A stretch of DNA of 54,449 bases from Candidatus Staskawiczbacteria bacterium (GTDB taxonomy: Bacteria; Patescibacteria; Paceibacteria; Paceibacterales; Staskawiczbacteraceae), in the NCBI GenBank assembly GCA_903835075.1, contig CAILLM010000005.1:1-54449 (forward strand), in the 5' to 3' direction. Below the pieces are notes generated by a model. That model searched no databases. It worked only from the letters and a program-made list of their open reading frames with translations, and was not told the DNA's origin. Positions 1 through 7,613 of the stretch are shown one piece after another. The position numbers and the translations under genes were made by a program. The stretch's first letter is position 1. Every line of letters starts with the position of its first letter.

Positions 1-28
1 ATAAAATAATATAATTAAAATAAAAAAT

Positions 29-316
29 ATGTCAGAAATACCAAATAGAGACCCCGAGCAACAACCACGGGGCGATCAACCTACTGGGGAGAATCTATGG
101 CCAAAAACACCGCAAGAAATACAAACTGAAAAATTGATAGCGGGGCTTGAAGCAAAAAATCAGCGCTCAGAACTAGAGAACATGCAGTTACAGATATATA
201 AAGATACATTGAGAGATTTGGAAGAAATCCGAGGATTAGACCCTCATAAATTAGGACAAGAGGCAATGGATCGCGTGGACGAAGACATTAAAAGACTTAG
301 TGGCAACAAACAATAG
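29..316 (+). CDS. Small charged hypothetical protein
   Basis: A 95-residue soluble protein I do not recognise. It is rich in Glu, Gln and Lys. The N-terminal 30 residues are Pro/Gln-rich and probably disordered, and residues about 30-95 look like one or two amphipathic, possibly coiled-coil helices. There is no signal peptide, membrane segment or cysteine. The ATG follows an AT-only leader without a Shine-Dalgarno sequence, like most genes here. A strong hairpin plus T-run directly follows the stop, which supports it being a real single-gene transcript or the last gene of an operon starting outside the window. The opposite-strand frame over the same bases is a shadow. Function unknown. Confidence 0.6.
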   Translation: MSEIPNRDPEQQPRGDQPTGENLWPKTPQEIQTEKLIAGLEAKNQRSELENMQLQIYKDTLRDLEEIRGLDPHKLGQEAMDRVDEDIKRLSGNKQ

Positions 317-330
317 TTCAAAACAAATTT

Positions 331-358
331 AAAACCACCCCAAAAGGGGCGGTTTTTT
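331..358 (+). terminator. Rho-independent terminator after the first gene
   Basis: Arms AACCACCCC and GGGGCGGTT (one A/C mismatch) around an AAAA loop, followed by T6. It sits 15 bases after the stop codon at 316. Confidence 0.8.
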
Positions 359-369
359 AATATATTTAT

Positions 370-532
370 AAGTGAGGCAGTGAATTCGTAGCGAGAAAAT
401 AGATTTTAAAGGCATCTTCGGAGGCAGTTTAGCATGGTTTCGCAACAGCGAATAAACTGCCGAGAATAAGGCGCGTCCCGCCGCTGGGCGGGGCGACGCC
501 GGTGCCGACTAAAATCCATTTCCGAGCGAAAA
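370..532. repeat. Nested multi-palindrome element 3' of rny
   Basis: A G+C-rich block in an AT-rich setting, made of nested inverted repeats. The outer arms pair around 401-414 and 503-516 (GATTTTA with TAAAATC, GGCA with TGCC). One inner hairpin is GGCAGTTTA (423-431) with TAAACTGCC (453-461). A second is a very G+C-rich stem-loop at about 466-500. It begins with GAGGCAGTGAATTCGTAGCG (374-393), the same 20 bases that begin the element at 9176-9310, and ends in CCGAGCGAAA, as that one does. It lies immediately 3' of the rny stop codon and may act as an mRNA 3' structure, but it is far larger than a terminator. Confidence 0.7.
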
Positions 533-2062
533 CTAGCGGGCGTATTCAATTACGCGGTTTTCGCGAATAACTACAACTTTAATTTCTCCTGGGTATTTTA
601 ATTCTTCTTCAATTTCTGCGGCAATTGCTTTGGCAATTTTAGCAGCTTGCAAGTCATCTACCCTATCAGATTTTACAAACACTCTGATTTCGCGACCTGC
701 TTGAATAGCATAAGTTTTTTCAACGCCTTCAAATTTGTTAGCAATGTCTTCAAGTTCTTTTAATCTTTGCAAATAATTTTCTAAGGTATCTTTTCTAGCG
801 CCTGGCCTTGAGCTTGAAATTGCGTCAGCCACTGTAACAATAGCTGCCTCTAAGGACTCTGTAGGGTAATCTCCATGGTGAGACTTCATTGCATCTATTA
901 TTGCTTTTGACTCACCAAATTTCTCTAAAATTTTAATTCCAATTTCAATGTGTGAGCCTTGAATTTGCTGATCAATGGCTTTTCCAATGTCGTGCAACAA
1001 GCCTCCGCGTTTTGCAACCTGGCTGTTGGCGCCCAACTCCTCAGCTATTGTTTCGGCAATTAAAGCAACTTCCATTGAATGCAACAATACATTTTGACCA
1101 TAACTGGTTCTGTAATATAGTCTTCCTAATATTTGAACCAACTTTTCATTTAGCCCAATTACCCCAACGTCATAAGCGGCTTTATCTCCAGCTTCTTTTA
1201 TTTTAACTGTAATTTCATTCTTGGCTTCTTCATATTTTTCTTCAATTTTTGCCGGCTGAATTCTTCCATCAGCAATCAACTTATCTAAGGTAAGTTTAGC
1301 GATCTGCCTTCTAATTGGGTTAAAACCAGAAATAACCACTGATTCTGGGGTTTCATCTACAATAAGCTCAACTCCCGTTAATTTCTCAAAAGCCCTTATG
1401 TTTCTGCCCTCTTTTCCAATAATTCTACCCTTTAACTCTTCGTTGGTTAGTATAAGGGTTGTTGTTGTCATTTCTTGAGTTTGAGGAACTGCACACTTTT
1501 GGATTGCCAAAGCAACAATGTCTCTAGCTCTGTTCTGCAATTTCTCTTGATTGCCCTCTTCAAGCCTTTTCATTCTGTCTAAAATTTCTTTTTCATTTTC
1601 CAATTCCACTAATGCTAACAATTCTTTTTTTGCATCTTCTCTCGATAAAGAAGCAACTTTTTCAAGTTTGCCTTCTGCCTCTTGTCTTAATGTTTCTAAA
1701 TTTTCTTTTATAGCTTTCAATTTTTCTACTTTGTCTTGCAACTCTTTCTCTTTTGTTTCAAAAGAAACTATTCTTTCATTAAGCAAAGTTTCTCGGCCCA
1801 ATAAAAGTTGCTGGGCTGCTAAAAATTCTTTTCTTCTTTCATCTATTTCTTTTTGAGTTTTTTCTAAAAGCTCCGAAGATTTTTTCTCAGCATCCTTAAC
1901 TAATTTTGCTGTTTCTTCTTTTACGTCAATGACTCTTTTCTGCAATTTAGCCTCTAAAGAACCTGCTCTTTTTTTAGCTAAATTCTGTCTTATGTAATAT
2001 CCAATAACACCTCCCAAAATAAGAGATATTATGAATACAACTATTGTTAAAATTGTGTCCAT
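533..2062 (-). CDS. rny: Ribonuclease Y
   Basis: Membrane-anchored endoribonuclease that starts mRNA decay in bacteria lacking RNase E. The 509 residues (family about 510-520) show the full layout: an N-terminal membrane helix (about 4-23), a long Lys/Glu-rich coiled coil (30-190), a KH RNA-binding domain with GRIIGKEGRNIR near 212-223, and an HD phosphohydrolase domain with the metal-binding pair in LLHDIGKAID near 357. The ATG start puts the membrane helix at the extreme N terminus, as expected. It is first in a minus-strand gene row with clpP and tig upstream. Its stop (TAG) abuts a nested-palindrome element. Other RNA-turnover genes in the window are pnp and rnpA. Confidence 0.97.
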   Translation of the reverse strand: MDTILTIVVFIISLILGGVIGYYIRQNLAKKRAGSLEAKLQKRVIDVKEETAKLVKDAEKKSSELLEKTQKEIDERRKEFLAAQQLLLGRETLLNERIVSFETKEKELQDKVEKLKAIKENLETLRQEAEGKLEKVASLSREDAKKELLALVELENEKEILDRMKRLEEGNQEKLQNRARDIVALAIQKCAVPQTQEMTTTTLILTNEELKGRIIGKEGRNIRAFEKLTGVELIVDETPESVVISGFNPIRRQIAKLTLDKLIADGRIQPAKIEEKYEEAKNEITVKIKEAGDKAAYDVGVIGLNEKLVQILGRLYYRTSYGQNVLLHSMEVALIAETIAEELGANSQVAKRGGLLHDIGKAIDQQIQGSHIEIGIKILEKFGESKAIIDAMKSHHGDYPTESLEAAIVTVADAISSSRPGARKDTLENYLQRLKELEDIANKFEGVEKTYAIQAGREIRVFVKSDRVDDLQAAKIAKAIAAEIEEELKYPGEIKVVVIRENRVIEYAR

Positions 2063-2141
2063 ATTTTTTATTTTTTATAATAATAAAACTCACTTGCTCA
2101 GTGAGTGTGCATAGAATATATTTAAATTTAGTTACAAGCCC

Positions 2142-2723
2142 CTACTTTCCGCCTATGACTTCGTCAATTAATCCGTAAGTCTTAGCTTCTTCGGAAGTTA
2201 AATAAAAATCTCTTTCTGTATCTTTTGTCACCTTAGACAAGCTCTGTCCTGTGTGTGAAGACAATATTTTATTTAATTTTCCTTTCATCATTACAATTTG
2301 TTTGGCAGTAATTTCTATGTCTGTTGCCTGACCTTGCATGCCTCCTGCAACTTGGTGCAATAAAATTTCAGCATTAGGCAAGGCAAATCTCTTTCCCTTT
2401 GTACCTGCTGCTAAAATAACTGCTGCCATAGAAGCTGTAAGTCCTATGCAAATGGTAGAAACTGGGCATTTTAAAAACTGCATTGTGTCGTAAATAGCTA
2501 ATCCTGCTGTAACTGAACCTCCTGGGCTGTTTATATAAAGCTTAATGTCTCTTTTTGAGTCTTTAGATGCCAAATAAAGCATCTGGGCAATAACCACATT
2601 TGCATTCATGTCAGTTACTGGGCCAGCCAAAAAAATTATACGCTCTTCTAAAAGCCTTGAAAATATATCGTATGCGCGCTCACCGCGCTGTGTTCTTTCT
2701 ACAATAGTTGGTACTATTGGCAT
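2142..2723 (-). CDS. clpP: ATP-dependent Clp protease proteolytic subunit
   Basis: Serine peptidase that forms the barrel-shaped proteolytic chamber of the Clp machine and works with an AAA+ unfoldase (ClpX or ClpC, not seen here). At 193 residues it is the usual length. The catalytic triad is visible: Ser98 in GLTASMAAV, His123 in ILLHQ and Asp172 in ERDFYLT, the same spacing as in E. coli ClpP. The oxyanion-hole NSPGG motif is at 65-69. The gene lies 23 bases downstream of trigger factor on the same strand, the classic tig-clpP order, so the two are probably cotranscribed. No clpX follows; rny comes next after about 80 bases. Confidence 0.97.
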   Translation of the reverse strand: MPIVPTIVERTQRGERAYDIFSRLLEERIIFLAGPVTDMNANVVIAQMLYLASKDSKRDIKLYINSPGGSVTAGLAIYDTMQFLKCPVSTICIGLTASMAAVILAAGTKGKRFALPNAEILLHQVAGGMQGQATDIEITAKQIVMMKGKLNKILSSHTGQSLSKVTKDTERDFYLTSEEAKTYGLIDEVIGGK

Positions 2724-2746
2724 TTATTATTCTTTTTTTTAATTTA

Positions 2747-4015
2747 TTATTTGGCTAAATTTTCGAGAATATTAAAGATTTTCTCATTGTTTAGCACACC
2801 CTTAGTATACTCTTTTAGCTCGTTTATGTCAATTTGACCTAATTCTTCTTTAGAATATCTTTGTATTGATTTTGCCATCTCTTCTTCTACTTCTTTGTCA
2901 GTTACATCCACCCCCTCTTTTTTGCCAAGTTCGCGCAAAACCAAAAATCCTTTTAATCTTTTTTCTGCTTCTTTTTTGTAAGTATCTTTTATTTCTTCTT
3001 CAGTTTTTTTGATGCTTGTTAAATAGTCTTCAAAAGAAATTTTAATACTGCTGGTGATTCTATTTTTTAAATCTTCAAGCAATCTTTGTTGTTCATATTC
3101 AACCATTGCAACGGGCATTTCAAATTTAGCTTTCTCGGCAATTTTTTCTAAAATTTCTCCACGCAATCTCTGTTTTTCAGCTTCTGTTTTTTCCATGGTT
3201 ATACCCTCTTTCATACTTGTTTGCAAAGAAACTAAGCCATCAAACGCTCCCAATTGTTTTGCAAACTCGTCGTTAATTTCTGGCAATTCCATTTTTTGCA
3301 CCGAAACAACTTTTACCTTAAACACCCCTTCTTTGCCTGCCAAATTTTTAACAGGTGAATTTTCTGGGAAAGTAGCTGTAATTTCTTTTTCTTCACCTGC
3401 CTTCATTCCCTCTATTCCCTCCTCAAAACCTTTCATAAATCCACCTTCGCCTAAAATAAATTTATCGTCCACTTCTTTACCTTCATTAATTTCTTTGTTT
3501 GAATATTTTATTTCAACAAAATCTTTTTTTTCAGCAGGATTATTGTGAGCTGTAAATTTTGCACGAGTTTTTTGCATATAGGCAATCGCATCTTGAATTT
3601 CCTGTTCAGTAACTTCAATTTTTTGCCCCTTAGCTTTTTTTGCAATTTCTTTGTAATCTGGCAATTCAACTTCTGGCAAAACAGTAACAACTGCCTTAAA
3701 AACAAAGGGATTTCCTTTTGCAATTTTAACTATTTGAATTTCTGGATGACCCACTACTTCTAGCTTGCTTTCAATAATGTAATCGGTGTAAACATGTTGA
3801 ACAGCATGGTCGCCTGCTTCCATTAAAACAACTTCTGGTTTTAATTTTTCTTCAACCATTGCTGTTGGGGCTTTGCCTTCACGAAATCCATCAACTTTTA
3901 CATGATGTTTTAAATGCTCTATTGTGTGAGCTGTATGCTCGGCAAACTCTTCTGCTGTTATTTCAAACTCTAATTCTACTTGCGAATTTGGTAACTTTTT
4001 TTGTTTAACTTCCAT
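2747..4015 (-). CDS. tig: Trigger factor chaperone
   Basis: Ribosome-bound chaperone and peptidyl-prolyl isomerase. The 422 residues match the family length. The N-terminal ribosome-binding domain carries the signature region GFREGKAP near residues 43-50. A central FKBP-type isomerase domain follows (about 150-235, including FMKGFEEGIEGMKAGEEKE), then a long helical C-terminal chaperone domain. The ATG start gives the expected MEVKQKKLPNSQVELEFEI strand. It is followed by clpP with a 23-base gap, so nascent-chain folding and proteolysis are linked as in many bacteria. Confidence 0.95.
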   Translation of the reverse strand: MEVKQKKLPNSQVELEFEITAEEFAEHTAHTIEHLKHHVKVDGFREGKAPTAMVEEKLKPEVVLMEAGDHAVQHVYTDYIIESKLEVVGHPEIQIVKIAKGNPFVFKAVVTVLPEVELPDYKEIAKKAKGQKIEVTEQEIQDAIAYMQKTRAKFTAHNNPAEKKDFVEIKYSNKEINEGKEVDDKFILGEGGFMKGFEEGIEGMKAGEEKEITATFPENSPVKNLAGKEGVFKVKVVSVQKMELPEINDEFAKQLGAFDGLVSLQTSMKEGITMEKTEAEKQRLRGEILEKIAEKAKFEMPVAMVEYEQQRLLEDLKNRITSSIKISFEDYLTSIKKTEEEIKDTYKKEAEKRLKGFLVLRELGKKEGVDVTDKEVEEEMAKSIQRYSKEELGQIDINELKEYTKGVLNNEKIFNILENLAK

Positions 4016-4078
4016 ATTTAAATTTTAATTTTTATGAATAATATGGTCTAATTTAACACTTTTTTAGTTAAAAATCAA

Positions 4079-4103
4079 TACTTCGGCAAGCTCAGTACAG
4101 GCT
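4079..4103 (+). repeat. Short dispersed repeat, CTTCGRCAAGCTCAG type
   Basis: Reads ACTTCGGCAAGCTCAGTACA then GGC, in the gap between tig and the rhodanese gene. It belongs to the dispersed family also seen at 18604, 27371, 27871, 29418, 33813, 36191 and 40497. A small GCTCTTCGAGC hairpin overlaps its right end (4101-4111). Confidence 0.6.
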
Positions 4104-4149
4104 CTTCGAGCAAGCAAAAAGCATCCTCTTGGACGCTTAAACTTATTTT

Positions 4150-4446
4150 CTAATGTGTCACCGGACACCCTCCTGCCTTTATATCGCCCAAACTATTCCA
4201 ACTTCCTCCATTATATATTTTTTCAAATCCATTATTTTTTAAAATTTCCAGCGCTTGAGCGCTCCTGCTTCCAGATGCACAAACTAAAACTGTTGGCACC
4301 TCTTTTTGCAACCACGACAATGAATCTTCAATTTCATTTAACGGAATACTTAAAGAGCCTTGTATATGCCCCTCTTTGTATTCTTCTGGCGTGCGAACAT
4401 CAATAATTAACGCACCCTTTTCAATAATTTGTTTTATTTCTTCCAT
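4150..4446 (-). CDS. Rhodanese-like domain protein
   Basis: Single-domain rhodanese (98 residues), a cytoplasmic sulfur carrier or transferase. The entry motif LIIDVRTPEEYKEGHI is at 14-29, and the active-site loop VLVCASGSRS places the persulfide-forming Cys near residue 56. There is no signal peptide. The product of such stand-alone proteins cannot be told from sequence; sulfide transfer or redox buffering are usual guesses. The gene lies 5 bases downstream of the DUF4342 gene on the same strand and probably forms a two-gene operon with it. Confidence 0.9.
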   Translation of the reverse strand: MEEIKQIIEKGALIIDVRTPEEYKEGHIQGSLSIPLNEIEDSLSWLQKEVPTVLVCASGSRSAQALEILKNNGFEKIYNGGSWNSLGDIKAGGCPVTH

Positions 4447-4451
4447 ATGTA

Positions 4452-4706
4452 CTATATACGTTTCTCAACCACAATTGTGCAGTTTGCAACCAAAGCAGCT
4501 ACCGCTCCAATTGCCGCCCAAACCGGCAAAAGTGCAGCTCCAATAACCCCAAAGGTCAAAGGAAATTCAAGCAAAGTTTTGCCCTCTTCGTTTTTAATTA
4601 TAATGCGACGAACATTCCCCTCTTTCACCAATTCTTTAATTTTTTTCAAAACCTCGTCCCCCGACATTTTAAATTCTTCTTTTTTAAAATTTTTATCTTC
4701 TTCCAT
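4452..4706 (-). CDS. DUF4342 domain small membrane protein
   Basis: An 84-residue protein. The N-terminal half is a charged alpha/beta segment with the pattern VRRIIIKNEEGKTLLEFPL (residues about 33-51). Then comes one long hydrophobic helix or hairpin (about 52-78, Ala/Val/Gly-rich), typical of DUF4342 proteins found in Firmicutes and Patescibacteria. Some family members have an extra ubiquitin-associated-like domain, which is absent here. The initiator could also be the internal Met at residue 14. Function unknown; the rhodanese follows 5 bases downstream. Confidence 0.8.
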   Translation of the reverse strand: MEEDKNFKKEEFKMSGDEVLKKIKELVKEGNVRRIIIKNEEGKTLLEFPLTFGVIGAALLPVWAAIGAVAALVANCTIVVEKRI

Positions 4707-4777
4707 AATATTATATACGTTTTATTTTAACTAAATGATTACTATTTTTCAGGTTGCCCTAGGGCATCCTACGCGGT

Positions 4778-5392
4778 TTAATTTTTTTCTGCGATTATTC
4801 TAATCCAATTAATGTTTTTTCTACCTGCGTCATCTGGCACAATTTTAGAATAAATAATTTTAAACCCTGCTTTTTCTATAAAACTTTTAATTTGTTTCTC
4901 AGTAAATAAAACCATTAGTCTTTTTTGTCGCGAAAGTTTATCCGTGGCGTAAGTTGTTCCCTCCCCCAATTTCACGCCAACAAAAAATTTACCGCCAAGC
5001 TTCAAAACTTTGTTAAAATTTTTAAATACATTTGAAATGTCTTTTTTATTGACATGAAGCAAAACAGCGCTAGCCCAAATTCCATCAAAATAATCATTGG
5101 GAAATTTTAATTTCAATAAATCCATTTTTAAAAATTTAGCTTTTGGTACGTCTGTTTTAGCAATCTTCAAAAATTCATCAACTAAATCTATGCCCACAAC
5201 TTCAAATCCTTTCTTAACAAGCTTTTTTGCATCGCGGCCACCGGCACACCCAACATCTAAAACCTTCCCTTTTGGCGAAACTTTTTTTACAAAGATTTCA
5301 AACTGCGAAGGAGTTAAGTCCTTTATGCTCTCTACATATGTCTCACCTAGCTTCTTATAAGATTTTATTGTATTTTTGTATTTATCTGCCAT
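4778..5392 (-). CDS. SAM-dependent class I methyltransferase
   Basis: A 204-residue Rossmann-fold methyltransferase. The glycine-rich SAM loop VLDVGCAGGRDAKKL is at about 45-59, the acidic strand-2 motif VVGIDLVDEFLKIAK at about 65-79, and the later strand GIWASAVLLHV at about 103-113. A family label of the UbiE/COQ5-like type 11 kind fits, but the substrate cannot be assigned. The N terminus (Tyr/Lys-rich helix) resembles small-molecule methyltransferases more than RNA ones. It is followed downstream by the DUF4342-rhodanese pair with a gap of about 70 bases. A different transcription unit (hppA) ends just upstream with its own terminator. Confidence 0.88.
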   Translation of the reverse strand: MADKYKNTIKSYKKLGETYVESIKDLTPSQFEIFVKKVSPKGKVLDVGCAGGRDAKKLVKKGFEVVGIDLVDEFLKIAKTDVPKAKFLKMDLLKLKFPNDYFDGIWASAVLLHVNKKDISNVFKNFNKVLKLGGKFFVGVKLGEGTTYATDKLSRQKRLMVLFTEKQIKSFIEKAGFKIIYSKIVPDDAGRKNINWIRIIAEKN

Positions 5393-5450
5393 AAAATTAT
5401 CTTAATAATTATTATTTTAAGTCTATCGCTAATTAACCGAAATATCAAAC

Positions 5451-5475
5451 AAAAACCGCCTTGCGGCGGTTTTTT
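5451..5475 (-). terminator. Terminator of hppA
   Basis: Perfect CCGCC/GGCGG stem with a 4-base loop, A5 on one side and T6 on the other, so it can work in both directions. It lies 24 bases past the hppA stop and upstream of the methyltransferase start. Confidence 0.85.
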
Positions 5476-5498
5476 AATTAGTCTGCGAATTGTTATTG

Positions 5499-7478
5499 TT
5501 AGACCAAGAATGCAACAATAAGCAAAGCTACAATATTCAACACCTTAATCATTGGGTTAATAGCTGGCCCTGCTGTATCTTTGTAAGGATCACCAACTGT
5601 GTCGCCGGTAACGGCGGCTTGGTGAGCAAAACTTCCTTTGCCTCCGTGAGCTCCTGTTTCAATATATTTTTTTGCATTGTCCCAAGCAGCTCCTCCTGTT
5701 GTCATTGAAATTCCAATAAATAATCCTGTAACAATTGCTCCAATTAACATTCCGCCCAATGCCTGAACTCCCAAGAAAAATCCAACCAAAATTGGGGCGG
5801 CAACAGGAATTAATGCAGGAATTAACATTTCTTTAATGGCTGCAGCTGTAACAATGTCTACGCATTTTCCATATTCTGGTTTGGCTGTTCCTTCCATTAA
5901 ACCTGCAATATTTTTAAATTGTCTTCTTACTTCTTCTACAACTTTTCCTGCTGTTTTTCCAACAGCTCCCATTAAGAATGAAGCAAACAAATATGGAAGC
6001 AATCCTCCAATTAATAATCCTGCAATAACTTGAGGATTTGTTAAAGAAAATGTTGCTCCGCTTCCTGAAACTTTTTCAACATATGCTGAAAACAAAACCA
6101 ACGCGGCTAAACCGGCACTAGCTATTGCATAACCTTTTGTAACTGCTTTTGTGGTATTTCCAACGGCATCCAATTCATCTGTAATTACCCTAACACTTTC
6201 TGGCATCCCCGACATTTCTGCAATTCCACCAGCGTTATCGGTAATTGGGCCATAAGCATCAACTCCAACTACAATTCCAGAAATTGAAAGCATTGCCATA
6301 ACAGCAAGTGCTACTCCATAGATTCCTGCTAACCAGAAAGAAATAATTGTTCCAAAGGCAATTAACAAAACAGGGTAAGCTGTTGATTGCATTCCTAAAC
6401 CCAAACCACGGATAATGTTTGTGGCGTGTCCTGTCTCCCCTGCTTTAGCAATTGATTTTACGGGGCTGTATTTTGTTGAAGTGTAATATTCTGTAATTAC
6501 AAACATTCCTGCGGCGATTACCAAACCAACAATTGTTGAAAGATATAATTTATTTACCGAGATTGCTTGTCCTGCCATTAATTTGGCAATTACAGGATAA
6601 AAAGCAATTGCTGTTAAAATAATTGTTGCAGCAACACCTTTATACATAGAACCCATTATGCTTTGTTTTTTTCCTAATCTCACAAAGAAACTTCCAATAA
6701 TTGAAGTTAAAATTGCCACGCTTCCCAAAATTAAAGGCAACATAACAAATTGTGGTGCGCTTGGGAAAAGCAAACTTCCCAAAATCATTGTAGCTACTGT
6801 TGTAACAGCATAAGTTTCAAAAATATCAGCAGCCATACCTGCGCAGTCTCCAACGTTGTCACCAACTTGGTCAGCAATAACTGCAGGGTTTCTTGGGTCA
6901 TCTTCGGGAATTCCTTTTTCAACTTTACCAACTAAGTCAGCTCCCACGTCAGCGGCTTTTGTATAAATACCTCCTCCAACTCTAGCAAAAACTGAAATTA
7001 ATGAAGCCCCAAATCCCAAGCCAATTAAAGCTTGAATGTCTTTTGTCCAGGCATAAAATCCTGCAACAGCCAACAAGCCTAAAGAAACAACCATTAAACC
7101 TGTGATTAAACCTCCTTTAAATGAAATGTCCAATGCACGTGCCAAACCCTTTTTAGCGGCTTCGGCAACTCTTGTGTTAGCTTGTGTAGAAACTATCATT
7201 CCAATAAAACCAGAAACTCCGCTTAAAACTGCTCCTATTAAAAATCCTATAGCAATTTTCCAACCCATAAACAAAAGTGCTACAAATAAAACTAACCCTA
7301 CAATTGCAATTGTTTTATATTGTCTTTTTAAGTAAGACATTGCTCCCTCTTGAACAGCTGCTGTTATTGCCAAAGCCTTGTCTCCAGCAACTGGAGCTTT
7401 TCTGATTTGCGAAACCAAGTAATATACAAAGGCAATCGCAAATAATGAAACGATTATTGGATAAAATATTAGACTCAT
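5499..7478 (-). CDS. hppA: Membrane H+-translocating pyrophosphatase
   Basis: Integral membrane pump that couples pyrophosphate hydrolysis to proton export. The 659 residues are predicted as about 15-16 membrane segments. Pyrophosphate and Mg-binding motifs are present: ADVGADLVGKVEKGIPEDDPRNPA (split across residues 176-200), VGDNVGDCAGMAADIFE near 205-221, and the C-terminal GDTVGDPYKDTAGPAINP near 625-642. In GNTTKAVTKGYAIASAGL the Lys at about 444 is diagnostic of the K+-independent subclass (Ala there in K+-dependent enzymes), so a proton rather than sodium pump is inferred. Such pumps recover energy from biosynthetic PPi in fermentative organisms with minimal respiration. It lies downstream of nusA and ends in its own terminator. 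Confidence 0.97.
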   Translation of the reverse strand: MSLIFYPIIVSLFAIAFVYYLVSQIRKAPVAGDKALAITAAVQEGAMSYLKRQYKTIAIVGLVLFVALLFMGWKIAIGFLIGAVLSGVSGFIGMIVSTQANTRVAEAAKKGLARALDISFKGGLITGLMVVSLGLLAVAGFYAWTKDIQALIGLGFGASLISVFARVGGGIYTKAADVGADLVGKVEKGIPEDDPRNPAVIADQVGDNVGDCAGMAADIFETYAVTTVATMILGSLLFPSAPQFVMLPLILGSVAILTSIIGSFFVRLGKKQSIMGSMYKGVAATIILTAIAFYPVIAKLMAGQAISVNKLYLSTIVGLVIAAGMFVITEYYTSTKYSPVKSIAKAGETGHATNIIRGLGLGMQSTAYPVLLIAFGTIISFWLAGIYGVALAVMAMLSISGIVVGVDAYGPITDNAGGIAEMSGMPESVRVITDELDAVGNTTKAVTKGYAIASAGLAALVLFSAYVEKVSGSGATFSLTNPQVIAGLLIGGLLPYLFASFLMGAVGKTAGKVVEEVRRQFKNIAGLMEGTAKPEYGKCVDIVTAAAIKEMLIPALIPVAAPILVGFFLGVQALGGMLIGAIVTGLFIGISMTTGGAAWDNAKKYIETGAHGGKGSFAHQAAVTGDTVGDPYKDTAGPAINPMIKVLNIVALLIVAFLV

Positions 7479-7504
7479 TTACTAATTTTAGGTTTGCTGT
7501 CCCC

Positions 7505-7550
7505 CAGCCTTCGTTCCGCTTTGCGTTACTACGGCGAGGCAAGCAAGCCC
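7505..7550. repeat. G+C-rich repeat in the nusA-hppA gap
   Basis: A G+C-rich stretch with CAGCCTTCG, CGTTACTACGGCGAGGC and AAGCAAGCC, standing out between AT-rich flanks. It has the look of a dispersed intergenic repeat (CTTCG and CGGCGAGG words recur at 11455-11490), but no full second copy was found in the window. Confidence 0.4.
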
Positions 7551-7613
7551 GATTAATTATTTAATTTATTTTATAATTCCGCAGAATTACAGCTATGTAA
7601 TAAGCGGTTCTTT

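Noticed and set aside
370..532. Nested-palindrome block considered as a known structured RNA (tmRNA, RNase P RNA, SRP RNA)
   Set aside because: It lacks the conserved cores of those RNAs, and its inner hairpins are not shared with the second copy at 9176.
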